A stretch of DNA of 64,000 nt, taken from contig NC_092674.1 in NCBI RefSeq assembly GCF_964355755.1, positions 18,736,501 through 18,800,500 of the forward strand, written 5' to 3'. The translations under genes were made by a program, and so were the position numbers. A model generated the notes under the pieces. The model saw only the letters and a list, made by a program, of their open reading frames with translations, was not told the origin of the DNA and did not search any database. This document shows positions 23,430 through 36,611 of the stretch, piece after piece (the stretch's first letter is position 1; every line of letters begins with the position of its first letter). This DNA comes from Antedon mediterranea. Its lineage: Eukaryota > Echinodermata > Crinoidea > Comatulida > Antedonidae.

Positions 23430-23740
23430 CGACGACGTATGAGGTAAGCCTGTGCGGACATTCGTTTGTCAAAAGATTAAAATTTTAGGCATGCGCTTAG
23501 ATCCAAAACTCTATCAATAAAGTGTACAATTTTCCTCGATTTGTCTTTGTCTACGTCACCAGACATTGTTTACATTCACATCGGCGAAAATGATAGTTAG
23601 CCAAATGCTGAAACGGCATCCCAGTTGTGTGGGTCAAACCTTTAACGATCGGGTCTTGGTCATTAATCAAAAACTTCAGTCAATTTATGCCGACGGTTGC
23701 GCGGCGGTTTTCCGTAATCAGTGAAACCAATAAAACCAAA
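23430..23740 (+). pseudogene. Possible SGNH/GDSL-hydrolase-like relic
   Basis: Fragments in different frames resemble an SGNH-type fold: CGHSFVKRLK (block I-like) near 23452, SPDIVYIHIGENDS (block III-like) near 23560, and ASQLCG near 23616. Stops interrupt every frame. From memory, such domains occur in multi-copy uncharacterised invertebrate proteins linked to retroelements. Assignment is tentative. Confidence 0.3.
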
Positions 23741-24001
23741 ATACGATTTAAAGATTATTGTCAAGAAGAACTCCAGTGTAAAAATAGATAAAAACGTGTA
23801 AAGAACTTCGGGGAATGGTGTAATCCGTGTACTATAGGAGAAGAGATGTGGTTACATTACTAAAAAAATTATAGGGCGTTGATTCATGACTCATTAGCTG
23901 GAGATAATGGACAAAGCTTCTCCATTCCATTCTCCATTGTTGTTATAATATGGCTTTCATTGTTTTTATTGGGACTGGCCAAGTCTCTATAGCATCGTGT
24001 T

Positions 24002-24198
24002 ACATAGGCCTAATATAACATAGTTAAAATTAAATGTAAACAAAATAATATATGGATTACGTACATGAAATAACCTATTATTGCTTCTTATATTTTTTTC
24101 CAAGTCGCACTAGCTAGGCATAGTCTCAAGCACGCATTGCATAGCCCTAATTATAACAGTTAAAATTAAATGTAAACAAAATAATATATGGATGTTAC
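24002..24198 (+). repeat. Host tandem repeat (about 140 bp), left of the giant element
   Basis: A unit containing GTTAAAATTAAATGTAAAC, AATAATATATGGAT, TGAAATAAC, TTGCTTCTTATATT and GCACTAGCTAG repeats with a period of about 136 bp (for example 24023 and 24159). It stops at GGATGTTAC (24198). The same repeat resumes in the same orientation at 57567, with the phase kept. It is therefore the pre-insertion target. Confidence 0.85.
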
Positions 24199-24637
24199 TA
24201 TGGCAAGCCTCCGCTGTCTGAAGTATTCAAAATATTATATTATTATATCATTTTTTTATTATATTATATATTGTATTGTAATGAATTATACGTTTTGCAT
24301 TATCCCTACTTGGTTTTAGCATTATATTATATCTATTTCTAATATATTATGTGAAAAATGTAACAAATTATTGACTTTTTGTATTATATTATTCGGTTTT
24401 AGCATTATATTATGAACATTTACTATTATATTATTAATAAAATACATTATATTATAATATAATTGTATTATATTAAACGCATTTACCTTACTTTATAACA
24501 TACAACATTATTATATTATACGGATTCGTTAGTTATATTATTATTTTTTATGATGTTTTTATTTTCCTGTTCGAAAGGACTGATGGGATACTTTACGTCA
24601 CAGCTCATTTCACTTCTTTCGCTCCCTCCCCCTGTTT
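24199..24637 (+). repeat. Left terminal inverted repeat of the giant element
   Basis: The outer 360 bp is AT-rich, with many ATTATATTAT units, and matches the right arm with only a handful of differences (near 24304, 24423 and 24486). The inner part is looser: a TACGTCAC-like core and a CTCCCTCCCCCTGTT block, with a small insertion near 24562. The AT-rich core may bind transposase repeatedly. Confidence 0.85.
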
Positions 24638-25339
24638 TAACTTAGTTAACAGTAGATTTTGAAATCGATTCGCGAGGAGTAGTAACGAAGGTATGGCATT
24701 CATGGCATTAGCCATAATATACAGGCTGCTGATTTGAATTGGAAACATCTTCTTTTTTTTTAATAGGTAAGTATAATGATTGGTTAAGCGTGAATTATTT
24801 GATTTTGGTAAGATCCACCCATGGAGGCAGGTATAAAAATATTTTATTTTTATATCTCCATGATCCATGATTTCATTACCTCTACTCTAGTTTAGGCCTA
24901 GGCCTAGCCTATAGGGCTAGGCGGATTAGGCCTATAGGCCTAGGCCTAGGACTTCTAGGCCTACCTAGTAGGCCTAGGCTGGGATAGGCCTAGGCTAGTA
25001 GTAGGGGATAGTAGCCTACTAGGCCTAGGCTTAGCCTAGGCCTACTACTACTAGGGCTAGGGCCTGGCTAGGCGAGGCTGAACAGACAATCGGGGCATCA
25101 TATAGACATAGAATAGAGACGATTCGTTCCATTTTTTTTATGTGATCGCATACATTTAGCACGATCGTCTTAGCCGTCTTAGGCGGAATTCCTAGCCTCA
25201 ATAATAGTCTTAATCGTTGGGCCTGATACTAGGCCTAGTCTTAACATTGGGCCCGATACGATAATGATAGTCTTAACAATAACATTGGGCCCGATTGTCA
25301 AGTGTATCGATCGTTGGTAAATCCGTTCCATTCGGGGAA
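24638..25339. repeat. TAGGCCTA-rich cluster and GGGCCCGAT prelude
   Basis: Between about 24890 and 25080 the sequence is almost entirely CTAG, GGCC and AGGCCTAGG motifs in short irregular order. At 25215-25290 GGGCCCGAT motifs appear that match the subterminal repeats of the next MITE. I see no gene. Confidence 0.6.
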
Positions 25340-25906
25340 CAGACGATCGGGACCACGGACGATCGGGCCTAAAACGATCGGGCCCAGAAAACGTGGTCCC
25401 GATCGTCTTCAGTGTTGGGCCCGATCGTCATACCAGTTTGGGCCCGATCGTCAAGTGTTTTTAGAACCACGTTGGGCCCGATAGTCTTACCAGTTGGTCC
25501 CGATTGAAACCATTTTGAGTAATGTTAAGGGGTGGGTACGAAACTGCATTAGCGTCCTACCTAGTGCTAGTGTTGTGCTTGCGTAATTAAGATTTTAATT
25601 AAAAAGGTTAATTAGATTTTTTTAAATTTTATTATAATTTTCCCCTAATTAAGTCTTAAGAGAACTGGTTTTAAGAATTTCTTACCAATACAGTACTCTC
25701 GATTTATGAATAAATGTGATTGATTTTGATTGTTATTATTGTGGTGTTTGTATTCGCGTATTTATTTTTTAAAATTTTCCAAGAATGTTTTGGGCCCGAT
25801 CGTCTTGTTTGTTGGGCCCGATCGTCTGGGCCCGATCGTCTTTCACCCTTGATGGGCCCGATCGTCTCACGATTTGGGCCCGATCGTCCGTGGTCCCGAT
25901 CGTCTG
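25340..25906. mobile_element. MITE with perfect 30-bp TIR and GGGCCCGATCGTC repeats
   Basis: The left end CAGACGATCGGGACCACGGA... (25340) has an exact reverse complement at the right end (finishing 25906), at least 30 bp without mismatch. Some ten copies of GGGCCCGATCGTC crowd the subterminal regions in inverted order. The interior is AT-rich without coding sequence. No matching target duplication was found in the flanks, so the superfamily is open. Confidence 0.75.
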
Positions 25907-28900
25907 ATAACCTTTCATTGTAGTTAATTATTGAGTTCTCGGCATAAAGGAATATAGCCTAGGCCTATACACGATTGGATGAAGCATGGAGGTATAAAAT
26001 TAGAGAGTATTTAATTTTATACCACCATGGATAAGGTGAAATATTTTGTTACAGTAACTAAATTATTGATAGCAGGGAAAAATTTCATTAAAAAATATTG
26101 TTTAGCAAAATTGCTAATCAAACTGATTGTTGAGTCGAGAAACATAGTTTTGTATTACATTTTTTGCTACACAATTTGGGAAATGTGTAGCAATAAGGTT
26201 GTTTTGTATAGCTTTTTGCTATGCTACACTGGGGAAATTATTCCCGAGTCTAGGACTCTCTCATCTTCTCCTCTTCCATTTCCTCCATCTGGACACTATT
26301 GAGTAAAAAGTGCGTATACACTCTCGGAGTGGCTTTCTAGTTGTAATTGTTATTAAAGTCCATAAATTTTATTTCCTTTTTGTATGTTGATACACTGATA
26401 CACTAATAATCTATACATCCAAACTTGAGCAAGGTATATTTACATACCAAACATATTAAAGATGTATTGTCCCCAAAAATATGAAATCTAAGATTTTTAA
26501 TTAAATCATATTTGAATATGGTTTTTTGTAGTTTTAACCAAAATAATGTTTTCACTTACAAAATGAGAAAATAAATACAGTAGTTAAATTCAACCAAAAA
26601 TCCATTGGCTGGCTGCAAATTTGACTATTTTTGCTTTAAATTATGTTTTTTTCTTCTTTTTTTTTTCATTAAAATTTTTGGTCAAAGTGGATAACTATTA
26701 ATGTTACATTAAAATGGCATATTCAATTATTTTTCTACAGTACATCTTTAAAATGTAGTGACTTTATTATATTTATCACTTTGTTCAACCAGGGAACCAG
26801 GGTAACAGGGAGTAGTTACAACAGTAGTACTATTTCCATTTTACTGAATGGAAAACACTGACTTTTCACATTTTTTTTTCAAATATTTCAAACGTCTTTA
26901 TTTATTATAAAGGCTTAATTCTTGCAAATAAAAAGGGGAAATTTAAAAATTAAGCAGAATTGTTTGATACAGCAGAATGTAGACTTTCCCCTACTCTGGA
27001 TTTATTCTGTATTATCTTTTTTATTTTAGTCCACCAGTCGATGTTTCATTTTTTTCTGGAAAAAATTTCAACCAATGATCAAATGGTATATTTGGTATAA
27101 AAAAATAGTACAATGTACAATCAAGACTGGAATAACAACTGTTGCCAACTTAAAAAAAAAAAATTAAATTATCAAGCCTAGACCTTGTACTCGTACTGTA
27201 CGTAAAACCTGCCAAATAAAATGCCAATAAATAGGTACTATACCATCGGCAGATAGCTACCACACAGGGCAGGAACCATGAGTGGGGATTAATCAAATTG
27301 ACCCATTTAATGTTTGATTTGCGGAGAAAAAAATTGACCCATTTAATGTTTGATTTGCGGAGAAAAATCCAGTTAAATGTTTACCAGTCTTCCAGAGTCC
27401 GGTGGCAGAACGAAGTGTTGGAGGGGCGAATGGGTATAACTACTCGAAATAGGGGGGGGGGGGGGAATAGTCACCTAACTTTTCTAGACCAGAATTTTCA
27501 GTAGATTACGAATCTGGAAGGTAATCAATCAGGATAGAAAGCGATTTCAAGATATAAGGGTCAAATTTCCAAACAGACTAATTATAAAAAATGTATAATA
27601 TATGACCAATTTATTAAGGCACAATTTGGTCATTTAATAAGTATATTCAGCCGCCTTATAAAAATTAATGCGAAACCTAACAAACTACCCCAATCTAGAC
27701 AACAAATACAGATGATAAACATGATTTAAACTAATACAATTTTGTTTAAAGTCGAACTAACCTCTAATTCATAAGTCTGTGTATCCCTAAAATTAAAATT
27801 GCCTTACCCTTTGAAACTGGCTTGCAGAATACCATACCCATTTGACCTATCATGCTTCCAAGCAACCTCTATAATTACCATACCTTTAGCAGCCAGAGCA
27901 AAGTATTCAGTACTATACTGTATATCTAAATTAACAAAAGGTAATATATTTACAGTTAACTTTAACCATTTTTACTTTTTATCCCGAAGGTATCATGGAA
28001 AACAGTGTGACCTCTAACAGGCATGGTTACATAGGAAACTTGATAGCAGTTTTTGACAAGAAAGCAATACTTTCTTGCAGTACTATCGAACTAATATTAT
28101 TACCAGTATACAGCGTACAATTGAAATACAATCATTCCATAAAGATTTGCCAGAACATCATCATGAAGAAACATCTTACCAGTATCTAGCTCAAACATGA
28201 AGAGATGAATGAAATTAAGAACAATCAGCATATTAGTCTTGTGTATAATGATGTTCACGATCAGTTATGACATAAACTCATAGTACGTTAGCTTTTTATA
28301 ATAGGGGAATTGACTATAAACATCTAGTAATAATATTGATGATGAATAAATGGTGAGCATAGGATGATAATAATATTTAATAATGATTTAATATTATATT
28401 TTTTTATTTTCAAAGATAGTTTGATGTAACATTTGACTGTTATGGCCATGACATTATAATACACAAATTTGTGGATTGTGAGCTTGACCTTTGACCCTTC
28501 CCTTTATTAAACTACTCAGATGATTGACTATAGATATACCTCCATGTATATATCATTGTGGCTGAGTTTAGCAAGATTTGGATACAAATTGTGGCCTATA
28601 TAAGGTGGTAAATATTAATAAATAGTATTTTGTGGATTGTGACCTTTGACTCTACCCTTTTACTATCGAATTCTGGCAAGATTTTAGGTCATTTACATGG
28701 ATCATTGTGAGATTTAGATAAAAACTGTGGACTCTATGCTATTCACATACACGGCTTGAGGTGAAAACATAATCTCCTTGGCGATGTTGTTGTAAACAAT
28801 TTTTTTTTAACATAATTTTATGTTTTAAAACCTTATAATTTTAAACTGTTTTGCACTTTTTACAAAGACGAGCATTTGAATGGTACTTAAGATTTTATAA

Positions 28901-29704
28901 ATTTCAATTATTAATTGTCTATTTTAAAATTAGTAATTTTAAAATTAAAAAATTCTTGAAATGAACAACTTTCTCTTTCTATACTGTACTCTTTGTATTT
29001 GCACTGGAGGGGTAAAGTTGGATGTGATGTGTACATGAAAAGATGGATCTGGTTTACAATATGGGCCTGGAAAAGTTGAGAGGAGTGAGGGTTTTTTTTA
29101 TACGAGACACAAGCTTGCTGAAGCTAAGAAATGAACAGATTGACTTTTTAGGAGAGCACACAATACCACTGTACGTCGACTGTTCGCAACTACTTTGCAT
29201 CGATACGTAGTTTGTTTTTATTTTGATGATAAAAAGTTGAACAAATTGCGATTCGTTGTGAAGGAGACGATGTGTTCATTTTTTCCACTAAAATTAGGGT
29301 GAAGCAACCACTGGATGCGCCTCTGATATGTAGAGAAAAAGAACAAGAAATTTGTGAAGGAGTGTTTCTATAGCCTAATTAAGAAACATCGATTCGGTTC
29401 GGCGCGAAGAGCTAGTGTAGGCATAGGCCCTACTATATAGCCAAGATACAGTATTGTTGTATTATTATTCATTTGGTTTTTCTTGATTGAAGTTTTTGGG
29501 TTGACCTAAATCTTTTATTATCCATTTAATCCATCTATCCATTACTCAATGGTATTGAGATATATAGAGTTGAACTCCTTGAATAGAATAGGCTAATTAT
29601 ATAAGGTAAATCAATTCAGTCAAACTGCTAAAACAAACATTACTATTTTGGCTTCAAATTCACCTTTTCACTTCGTATTAAAGTCTTTTATTACATAATT
29701 ACAG
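25907..29704. other. Long AT-rich stretch of the giant element, no gene assigned
   Basis: Features seen: a hairpin at about 25990-26028 (GGTATAAAATTA facing TAATTTTATACC); a 91-codon frame at 26027-26302 without recognisable domain; a 37-bp direct duplication at about 27294 and 27331 (TTGACCCATTTAATGTTTG); and a G-run near 27450. Small ORFs at 27.8-28.2 kb look random. If the giant element carries further cargo, it is not recognisable here. Confidence 0.5.
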
Positions 29705-31158
29705 GTCAAGTCGGCCCTAAACCGTCTCGGCCAAAGTCAAGTCGGCCCCACGTCAAGTCGGCCCCAAGTCAACTCGGCCCCAAGTCAACTCGGCCTCAAG
29801 TCAACTCGGCCAAAAACTAATCGGTCAACTCGGCCACAATAAAGTATGGAATGCAAAAAGTGCTTAATATTATTATGATTCTTACTATCCACGCTTTAAA
29901 AAAAATGAATAAAAAAAAAAATATAATTAAATAATATCATATAAAAAATGAACTCATTGCCAATGTTATGCGCGATTTGAACGATTTGCGCAATTTGAAT
30001 TGAAACATGTGTTTCAAATTGCGCAAGTAACTTACTAAATTGCGCAATTAATCAGCAAATTGCGCAAGGTTTTTCGACAGATTGTGAAATCATGCACACC
30101 CATATTTTTTAGTAATTTCTAAGAATGATTCAAAATTAAAGATAATTTCGCATTTCCTTACCCTCCCGGGAGCTTCCCTCCCGAATTTTTTTTTTTTCGA
30201 ATAAAAAAAATCTCGAATTTCCAATGGTTCTATAAAATACCATATTCACACATAATATGAGGAGAAGGCATAAATAAATACCAATAGTATAATATAATAA
30301 TTTCAATTCAAATATCAGTACTAATGACGATTAATAAAGACTAATAACGATTGGATTTTTTTTAGAAACAATAATTATTACGAATTAGACGTCTACTATT
30401 TAACTTAAAAATTAATTTTAATGTAAAAAAATATCGACCTTTCGGTACCATTCTCAACAACTAATAAGTACAATAATAAAAATAACAAACAGTTCGTTTT
30501 CAAATTGCGCAAAGGTGTCATATTGCGCAAGAACTATCTTGCGCAATTTACAAATTGTGCAGCGCAATTTGAAATTGCGCAAGGATTTTCTTGCGCAATT
30601 TCAAATTGCGCAATTTAATATTGCGCAAGAAAATCCTTGTGCAATTTCAAATTGCGCCAGAATTCTTTGCGCAATTTTAAATTGCGCAAATCGTTCAAAT
30701 TGCGCATAACACCAATAAGTACCCCGCGTGTTACAAGAACACGTGCAGGTACCGCATTTTAGTAAATCGAAGACGGAGGCCTACGTTCCACCATTTGGCC
30801 ATAGAAAAAATGATCGTACATCGTTTTTGTCCTTGACTTGAGGCCGAGTTGACTTGAGGCCGAGTTGACTTGAGGCCGAGTTGACTTGAGGCCGAGTTGA
30901 CTTGAGGCCGAGTTGACTTGAGGCCGAGTTGACTTGAGGCCGAGTTGACTTGAGGCCGAGTTGACTTGAGGCCGAGTTGACTTGAGGCCGACTCGACTTG
31001 AGGCCGACTCGACTTGAGGCCGACTCGACTTGAGGCCGACTCGACTTGAGGCCGACTCGACTTGAGGCCGACTCGACTTGAGGCCGACTCGACTTGAGGC
31101 CGACTTGACTTGAGGCCGACTTGACTGTGACCGAGACGGTTTAGGGCTGACTTGGACC
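29705..31158. mobile_element. Second minisatellite-TIR element, interrupted by a MITE
   Basis: A forward array (29705-29836) and a reverse array (30833-31158) of the same 16-bp family face each other. The outer ends again carry CCCTAAACCGTCTCGG or its complement. The right array has about nine GAGTTGACTT units followed by about seven GACTCGACTT units, mirroring the two-part structure at 17204-17510. The right inner arm (AAGTATGGA part) is not visible here. The 29964-30711 MITE fills most of the interior. Confidence 0.65.
29964..30711. mobile_element. MITE rich in TTGCGCAA, 4-bp flank repeat
   Basis: The ends are TGTTATGCGC(G/A)ATTTGAACG in inverted orientation, about 32 bp. Subterminal AAATTGCGCAATTT palindromes are dense at 29990-30070 and 30500-30700. 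CCAA flanks both ends (29960-29963 and 30712-30715), a possible 4-bp duplication. The interior is AT-rich and noncoding. Confidence 0.7.
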
Positions 31159-31200
31159 GAAAAGAAATTGCAATTACTACGGGTATTATTAATATTTATA

Positions 31201-33617
31201 GGGGTGTTAGTCAATATGTTGGGTTGGGTGTGCCAGGCTTGTTGAGGCTTCTATTGTTCGTGTCATTGTGCCAATTGTTTTTGTATTTCACTGTGTTTGA
31301 TAAAAACAAACAAAAAACTGCTGCTGTAGTTAGTCTATGTGTCTGTAAATTATATCGTATTTTACACTATATAGCCTATAGGCCCTAACATGTTTTTTTA
31401 CCGTCAACAGTTAAATCATATCATGTTTTATTTTACATTTCATGTATTATTATTATATGTTTTTTTTTCTCAACAGCCGAATCAAGTTATATAGCCTCTT
31501 ACAAATAACAAGAAAAAATACATTCAAACGTTATTCACAATAAGGAGAAAACATATACAACTTATTTAATTTATGTTTTAATTTATATAAATCCAAAGGC
31601 AAATTAATGAAACAATGACAATGATGTGGGTATCAGTGGCTGGATCTCAATAGAGATACAAAAAAAAAGCGAAAAGCTAAATCAAAACGATAAAGTAAAA
31701 CAGCCAGAAAAATTATATAAATACATCCATGTTTGTTTTTTTCTCAACAGTTTATGACTTTAAAAAATTCAGTACACTTAAAGGCATAAGATTAAGCAAA
31801 ACATACATTGTGTAACATATTTAATTTAAGGTATATATGTTTTATTTCATCGACCCAGTTTTAAGTGTTATTTAGTAGTGTCATGTTTGGTTCAACTCAA
31901 TGAGTTAGCAATATGTTCGTGAGGTTCTCTCTCCAGCTGATCCTGACACAAAAACTAAAATAGTCAGAAATAAAATTGCAGAACTTTCTCTCATGCAACA
32001 CACACTAACCCTTCCCCAGTACAGGATATATAGGGCCTACACTGTTAAAAAAAATTCTTATAAAAAAACGGTAAATTACTGGCAATCTGGACGCCAGTAA
32101 TTTACCGTAATGTAGAATTACAGGACTGTTGAAAATAAATTACTGTAAAACTACAGTAAATTACTGTTGGTCATAAAGTCGGTTGTCTACCGTAATGTAG
32201 AATCACGGGTACTGTTGAAAATAAATTACTGTAAAACTACAAATTACTGTTAATCTGAAAGTCTGTTTGTCAACAATAACGTAAAATCACGGGTACCATA
32301 AAACTACAGTAAAATTACTGTCGATTTCAAAGGAAGTGGTCTACCATAATGTAGAATAATGTTGATAAATAACTGTAAAAGTAGATTAAAATTACTGTCG
32401 ATTTCAATGGTTAATGGTAATGTAAAATCACAGGTACCGTTATTAATAAATTACTGTAAAAGATTCAGTGAATTCCAACCAAACAAAATATTACAAAAAT
32501 ATAAATACCATACAGACAAAATAAATACATGCCAATAATCTTAATTCAATAACTGATAACAATAACAAACTCCATTATAACATTTCTTTTTCTACTTGTC
32601 TAAACATCTTGTTTATGTCATGTTCTTATGTTTCCTACAATGTTCATTGTATCTGAACTTGATCTGGGATTCTCTGTAAACGTTTCTTTTTTTTTAAATA
32701 AACAACAACATTTTTATAAATCTATGCCTATATTACATAGATGTTTTCAATCTTCAAAGTACGTCTTCTATTAAAATCTGTTTATCAACTATATTTAGAT
32801 TGATTTCAATATAAAATATTTAAGTAATTGATATTTACAATCGATCGGAAATCTTTAAAAAACCAATCTATTAAAATTAGACCTTACAGTACCATCTATG
32901 CTTGATCATTAAATAATTAATATGGATGTTACAATCATCAAAATATGCCTTATATTAAAATGACCATCAAATAAAGTGGAAGGTTTATTCCAGAGTACAG
33001 GACCTGGATGTGGTAGATGGACACTTAACAGTAAACCACAGTAAGAATGTTGTTGATCCAATAACAGGAGTTTTAAATTAATTAATTAAACAGATTAAGT
33101 AAGTTAAAATAGTATATGTTCCTTGTGCCTTATTAAATAATGTTAAAGTTCTTGTGCCTTATATTTGAATAAAGTTTGAAGAATGTATCTTTCGATCTAT
33201 CGATTTTTTTCTTTTTGTTTGTAGAGGCTATTTGATTCAAATGTTGAGAAAAAAACAAACATGGATGTATTTATATAAATTAAAACATAAATTGGATATT
33301 TTATATAAATTAAAACATAAATTAAATAAGATTAAAATATATATGAATCTTTTTCTTGATCTTTTCTTGTTATTTAGAGGCTACTTGATTTAACTGTTGA
33401 GTAAAAAAACATGTTAGGGCCTATAGGCTACTGTATATAGTGTAAAATACGATATTATTTACAGACACATAATAAAAGCTATAGGCTAACTACAGCAGCA
33501 GTTTTTTGTTTGTTTTTATCAAACACAGTAAAATACAAAACAATTGGCACAATGACACAAACAATAGAAGCCTCAACAAGCCTGGCACACCCAACCCAAC
33601 ATATTGACTAACACCCC
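31201..33617. mobile_element. 2.4-kb element with about 400-550-bp inverted arms
   Basis: GGGGTGTTAGTCAATAT at 31201 has its complement ending at 33617. The arms stay similar inward to about 31750 and 33225, sharing GGGTGTGCCAGGCTTGTTGA, ACTGCTGCTGTAGTTAG, and a Myb-like CTCAACAG stretch. Both ends are flanked by TA within ATTTATA/TATAAAT, which would suit a TA target duplication (Tc1/mariner style). No transposase is visible. At 32040-32470 the interior holds an array of AAATTACTGTAAAACTACAG units, itself a common short-element motif. Confidence 0.72.
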
Positions 33618-33639
33618 TATAAATAATAATGGAATAGTC

Positions 33640-35965
33640 CTATATTCAATACATGCCGAAAACTCGGGTTGATCCTTAGTAATTACTACAAGAAGCCTAG
33701 GCCTATACTAACCTAGACTAAGGCCTAGGCTAGGGATAGTGGCCTTGGCTAGGCCTAGGAGAGCCTAGCTCTATAATAGGTTAAATACTAGGCTAGTAGG
33801 CTAGGCCTATCTAGCCTAGGCTAGTAGTAGGGCATAACCTAGACGGTATCATCCACCTAGACTAGCCTAGCCTAGGCCTAGATTTAATTAAAAAGGTTTG
33901 GGGCGACCGACTATCCACAACAACAAGAAGTAATAAGGAACAAACCGAAGCAAGTAAGTACACATTTCCTGAAATTTAATTTGGAGTAGGTGAAAGTATT
34001 AATTTTATAAATTAGAAGGAATGACCTGGTTTAATGTTTTTATCGTAATATATTAATTATTATATAGGCCTATGAATTATTTTTACAAATTGTCACAAAT
34101 TGCAAGGAATGCCAATGGGACTTTGAATTGCGTTGAGTTGCGCTAAGCTGTGTTGACAGGATTCAATGATTTTACATTAAATAGTGGTAAAATCAACATT
34201 TACATCATTAAAGCCTGTTTTCCTGTCAATCATTAAGTTACGTTGAATGGCCAGATTCAACGATTTTACAAGAAAAGAGGGGGGGGGGGAGGGGGTAAAA
34301 AACCAACATTAAAAATTGTTACAATTTGCAATCGTTAAAGCCTGTTTTCCTGTCGATAAAATAAATGGGAATGCTGACTATCCCTTGAAGATATAAGTAC
34401 TTCTTGTTGACCACTTTTTCTCTATTTCAGTTTATTTTACATATGGTTTGGAATTAAAAATAAAAAGAATTACAGTACTTCGTCCTGAGCTACATTGTTA
34501 ATGTTATAACACAATAAACTAGAAGCCTATGGTAACTTAATTGTTTTAGTAATGTTATCACTATACTAGAAACGTGTTATGGTTTTCCAGATTTGTATAG
34601 CATAAATTAACATTTTTTATTCACCCATAGGCTATGAAAAGCCTCTTCAAATACATGGAATTAAGAAATGCAACAAAAGCAGAAAGATAGAATTTATTGA
34701 ATGTAAAGTACAGTAAAGGCAGTGATATATAATTATAATTGCTACAGCTGTAATTGTTTAATACTTTCAGGGATTCATGGTGTTTAGTGAGGGCATTTTC
34801 ATAAGAGGCAACAAAAGAACAGAGAAGATGTTGATAGCAATATGATTATGAATGATGTGCAACAATTGACCATTAATATTGTTTATTGATGAAGATGTTG
34901 TAAGACACTACTGACATGATAATAGTAACTATTTGCCTTACAAACAACGTATGGCAAGGATACTTACAGTTTGACGAAATAAACAATGTGAATGATGAAT
35001 GTGAATGCAGATATTTCAATTGAAGAGAGTTAAATCTACAGTACTACTGCTCAAATAAAACTAAAATACATGAAAAAAAATGGATTCGATTACTAACTCG
35101 CAACCTGACAATCAAAAGATACTGCACTGTATTTCATAAGCATCAAATGAAACACTGTAAATAACAAAGACACCACTGTTCCTGATAAGGATGAAAATGT
35201 GAGGTAAACAGTAAAACAAAGTTGATAAAAAAAGAATTTAATTTAATTTTAATATTATTTATAATTAAACTAGGAAAGATAAATGGTTCTGTGTTTTCAA
35301 CTGTAAGAGACTAAAACAAAGTTAATAAAAAAAAATATGAAATTTAATTTTAATATTATTTATTCAGTAATTAAACTAGGAAGGAGAAACGGTTCTGTGT
35401 TTTCAACTGAATACTAATTATAGAATAGGACACTAATCATGTCCTTGCATAACCATCACAATCACAAAATTTAAAAAAAAAAACAGTTTTATATTGAGTT
35501 CAGATTAAACTGCAACATACTATTTGTTACTGATGCAGAAAACAGGCTTAATAATAATAAACTATTTTTGCCTCAACATTTAATTTTGACTCCTGGTTAA
35601 GAATAAGAGTCAGAGTCTGTAAGTGTATGTGTCACCACAGTTAGGTATTCAAAATAGATGTAGAATATGAAACTAAGTTTTGTGTTATGTTTCTTATGAT
35701 AAAAATTGTATTACTGTACATGACATGTTCTAAATAAATTAATCGGTTAGTTTGTTGCATTAACCTTTTAAACTGTATGCTGTCTATGGTATGATGAACC
35801 ATAAGTATAATTTGATAGTTATTTTCTATAGACAACAACCTAATTTTGTGAACTTTGATTCTGAAATTTTGTTACCATTATACTGTACTATTCCTCTTAA
35901 TATCTAGATTTTAATTGTTAATCTCCTACCAAGAAAATTGTACTGAGTTTAATTCCTGTGTAACA
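33640..35965. other. TAGGCCTA cluster and AT-rich sequence, no gene seen
   Basis: 33680-33890 is a second dense CTAGGCCTAG cluster. A poly-G run lies at 34280. Two near-identical 90-bp direct repeats (ACTAGGAA(A/G)GA..GGTTCTGTGTTTTCAACTG) lie at about 35220-35300 and 35310-35410. No domain-bearing frame was found. Confidence 0.5.
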
Positions 35966-35971
35966 TCAGTA

Positions 35972-36611
35972 CAGCCCACGAATTTCACGTCGGCAATCGG
36001 CAATTGCCGACCTTATTGCCGACCTTAAATTGTCAGAGGACGGCAAGAGATTGCCGACCTTGAAATTAGGCTAGATCCCTCCTTTCAAGCCTCCTAGCAA
36101 CAACATGGTACTTTAAGGAATCGTATAATTGAAATTTGAACAGGCATATTCACCACCATGTTGTGTTTAGTTAACAAACCATGGAATTAAGATGATCCCT
36201 GAATTCACTCAACCATTACATCATGTTGTGTGTGAGCTGCATGCTTTCCTATCAAGCTGGCTGGGCACAGCGCTGTGCGACAGACCTGTGTAGGGGAATA
36301 CCCTGTTATGCCAAGCAAGCAACCAGGCTATGCTCTGTGTACGGCTAGCTCCAGAACCACGATGTTCAGCAATTATCAAATAAAATTTATCTTGTAAATT
36401 TTAGTGTTAGGTTTTTATATTTTAGTTAATTTTGCTAGTTCTTTTTGCATAACATATAGCTAGGGAGGCTAGGCCTAGCTAGGCCTTAGGTTAGCAAGAG
36501 GTTAGGCCTTGGTGAATTTTCTATTTTTAGAACTGCCGAGACTGCCGACCTTGGCGAATTTAAGGTCGGCAATTTTTTGCCGACCTTCTTTTTTCTGAAT
36601 TTCGTGGGCTG
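35972..36611. mobile_element. 640-bp MITE with CAGCCCACGAA ends and 6-bp duplication TCAGTA
   Basis: The left end CAGCCCACGAATTTCACG and the right end, reverse-complemented, CAGCCCACGAAATTCAG are TIRs. TCAGTA lies immediately outside both (35966-35971 and 36612-36617). Subterminal GCCGACCTT/AAGGTCGGC motifs form hairpins at both ends. Noncoding. Confidence 0.8.

Noticed and set aside
24199-24637. The AT-rich arms as two independent MITEs
   Set aside because: ATGTTAC lies only outside the outer ends, the inner flanks do not repeat it, and host tandem-repeat phase is kept only if everything between was inserted at once.
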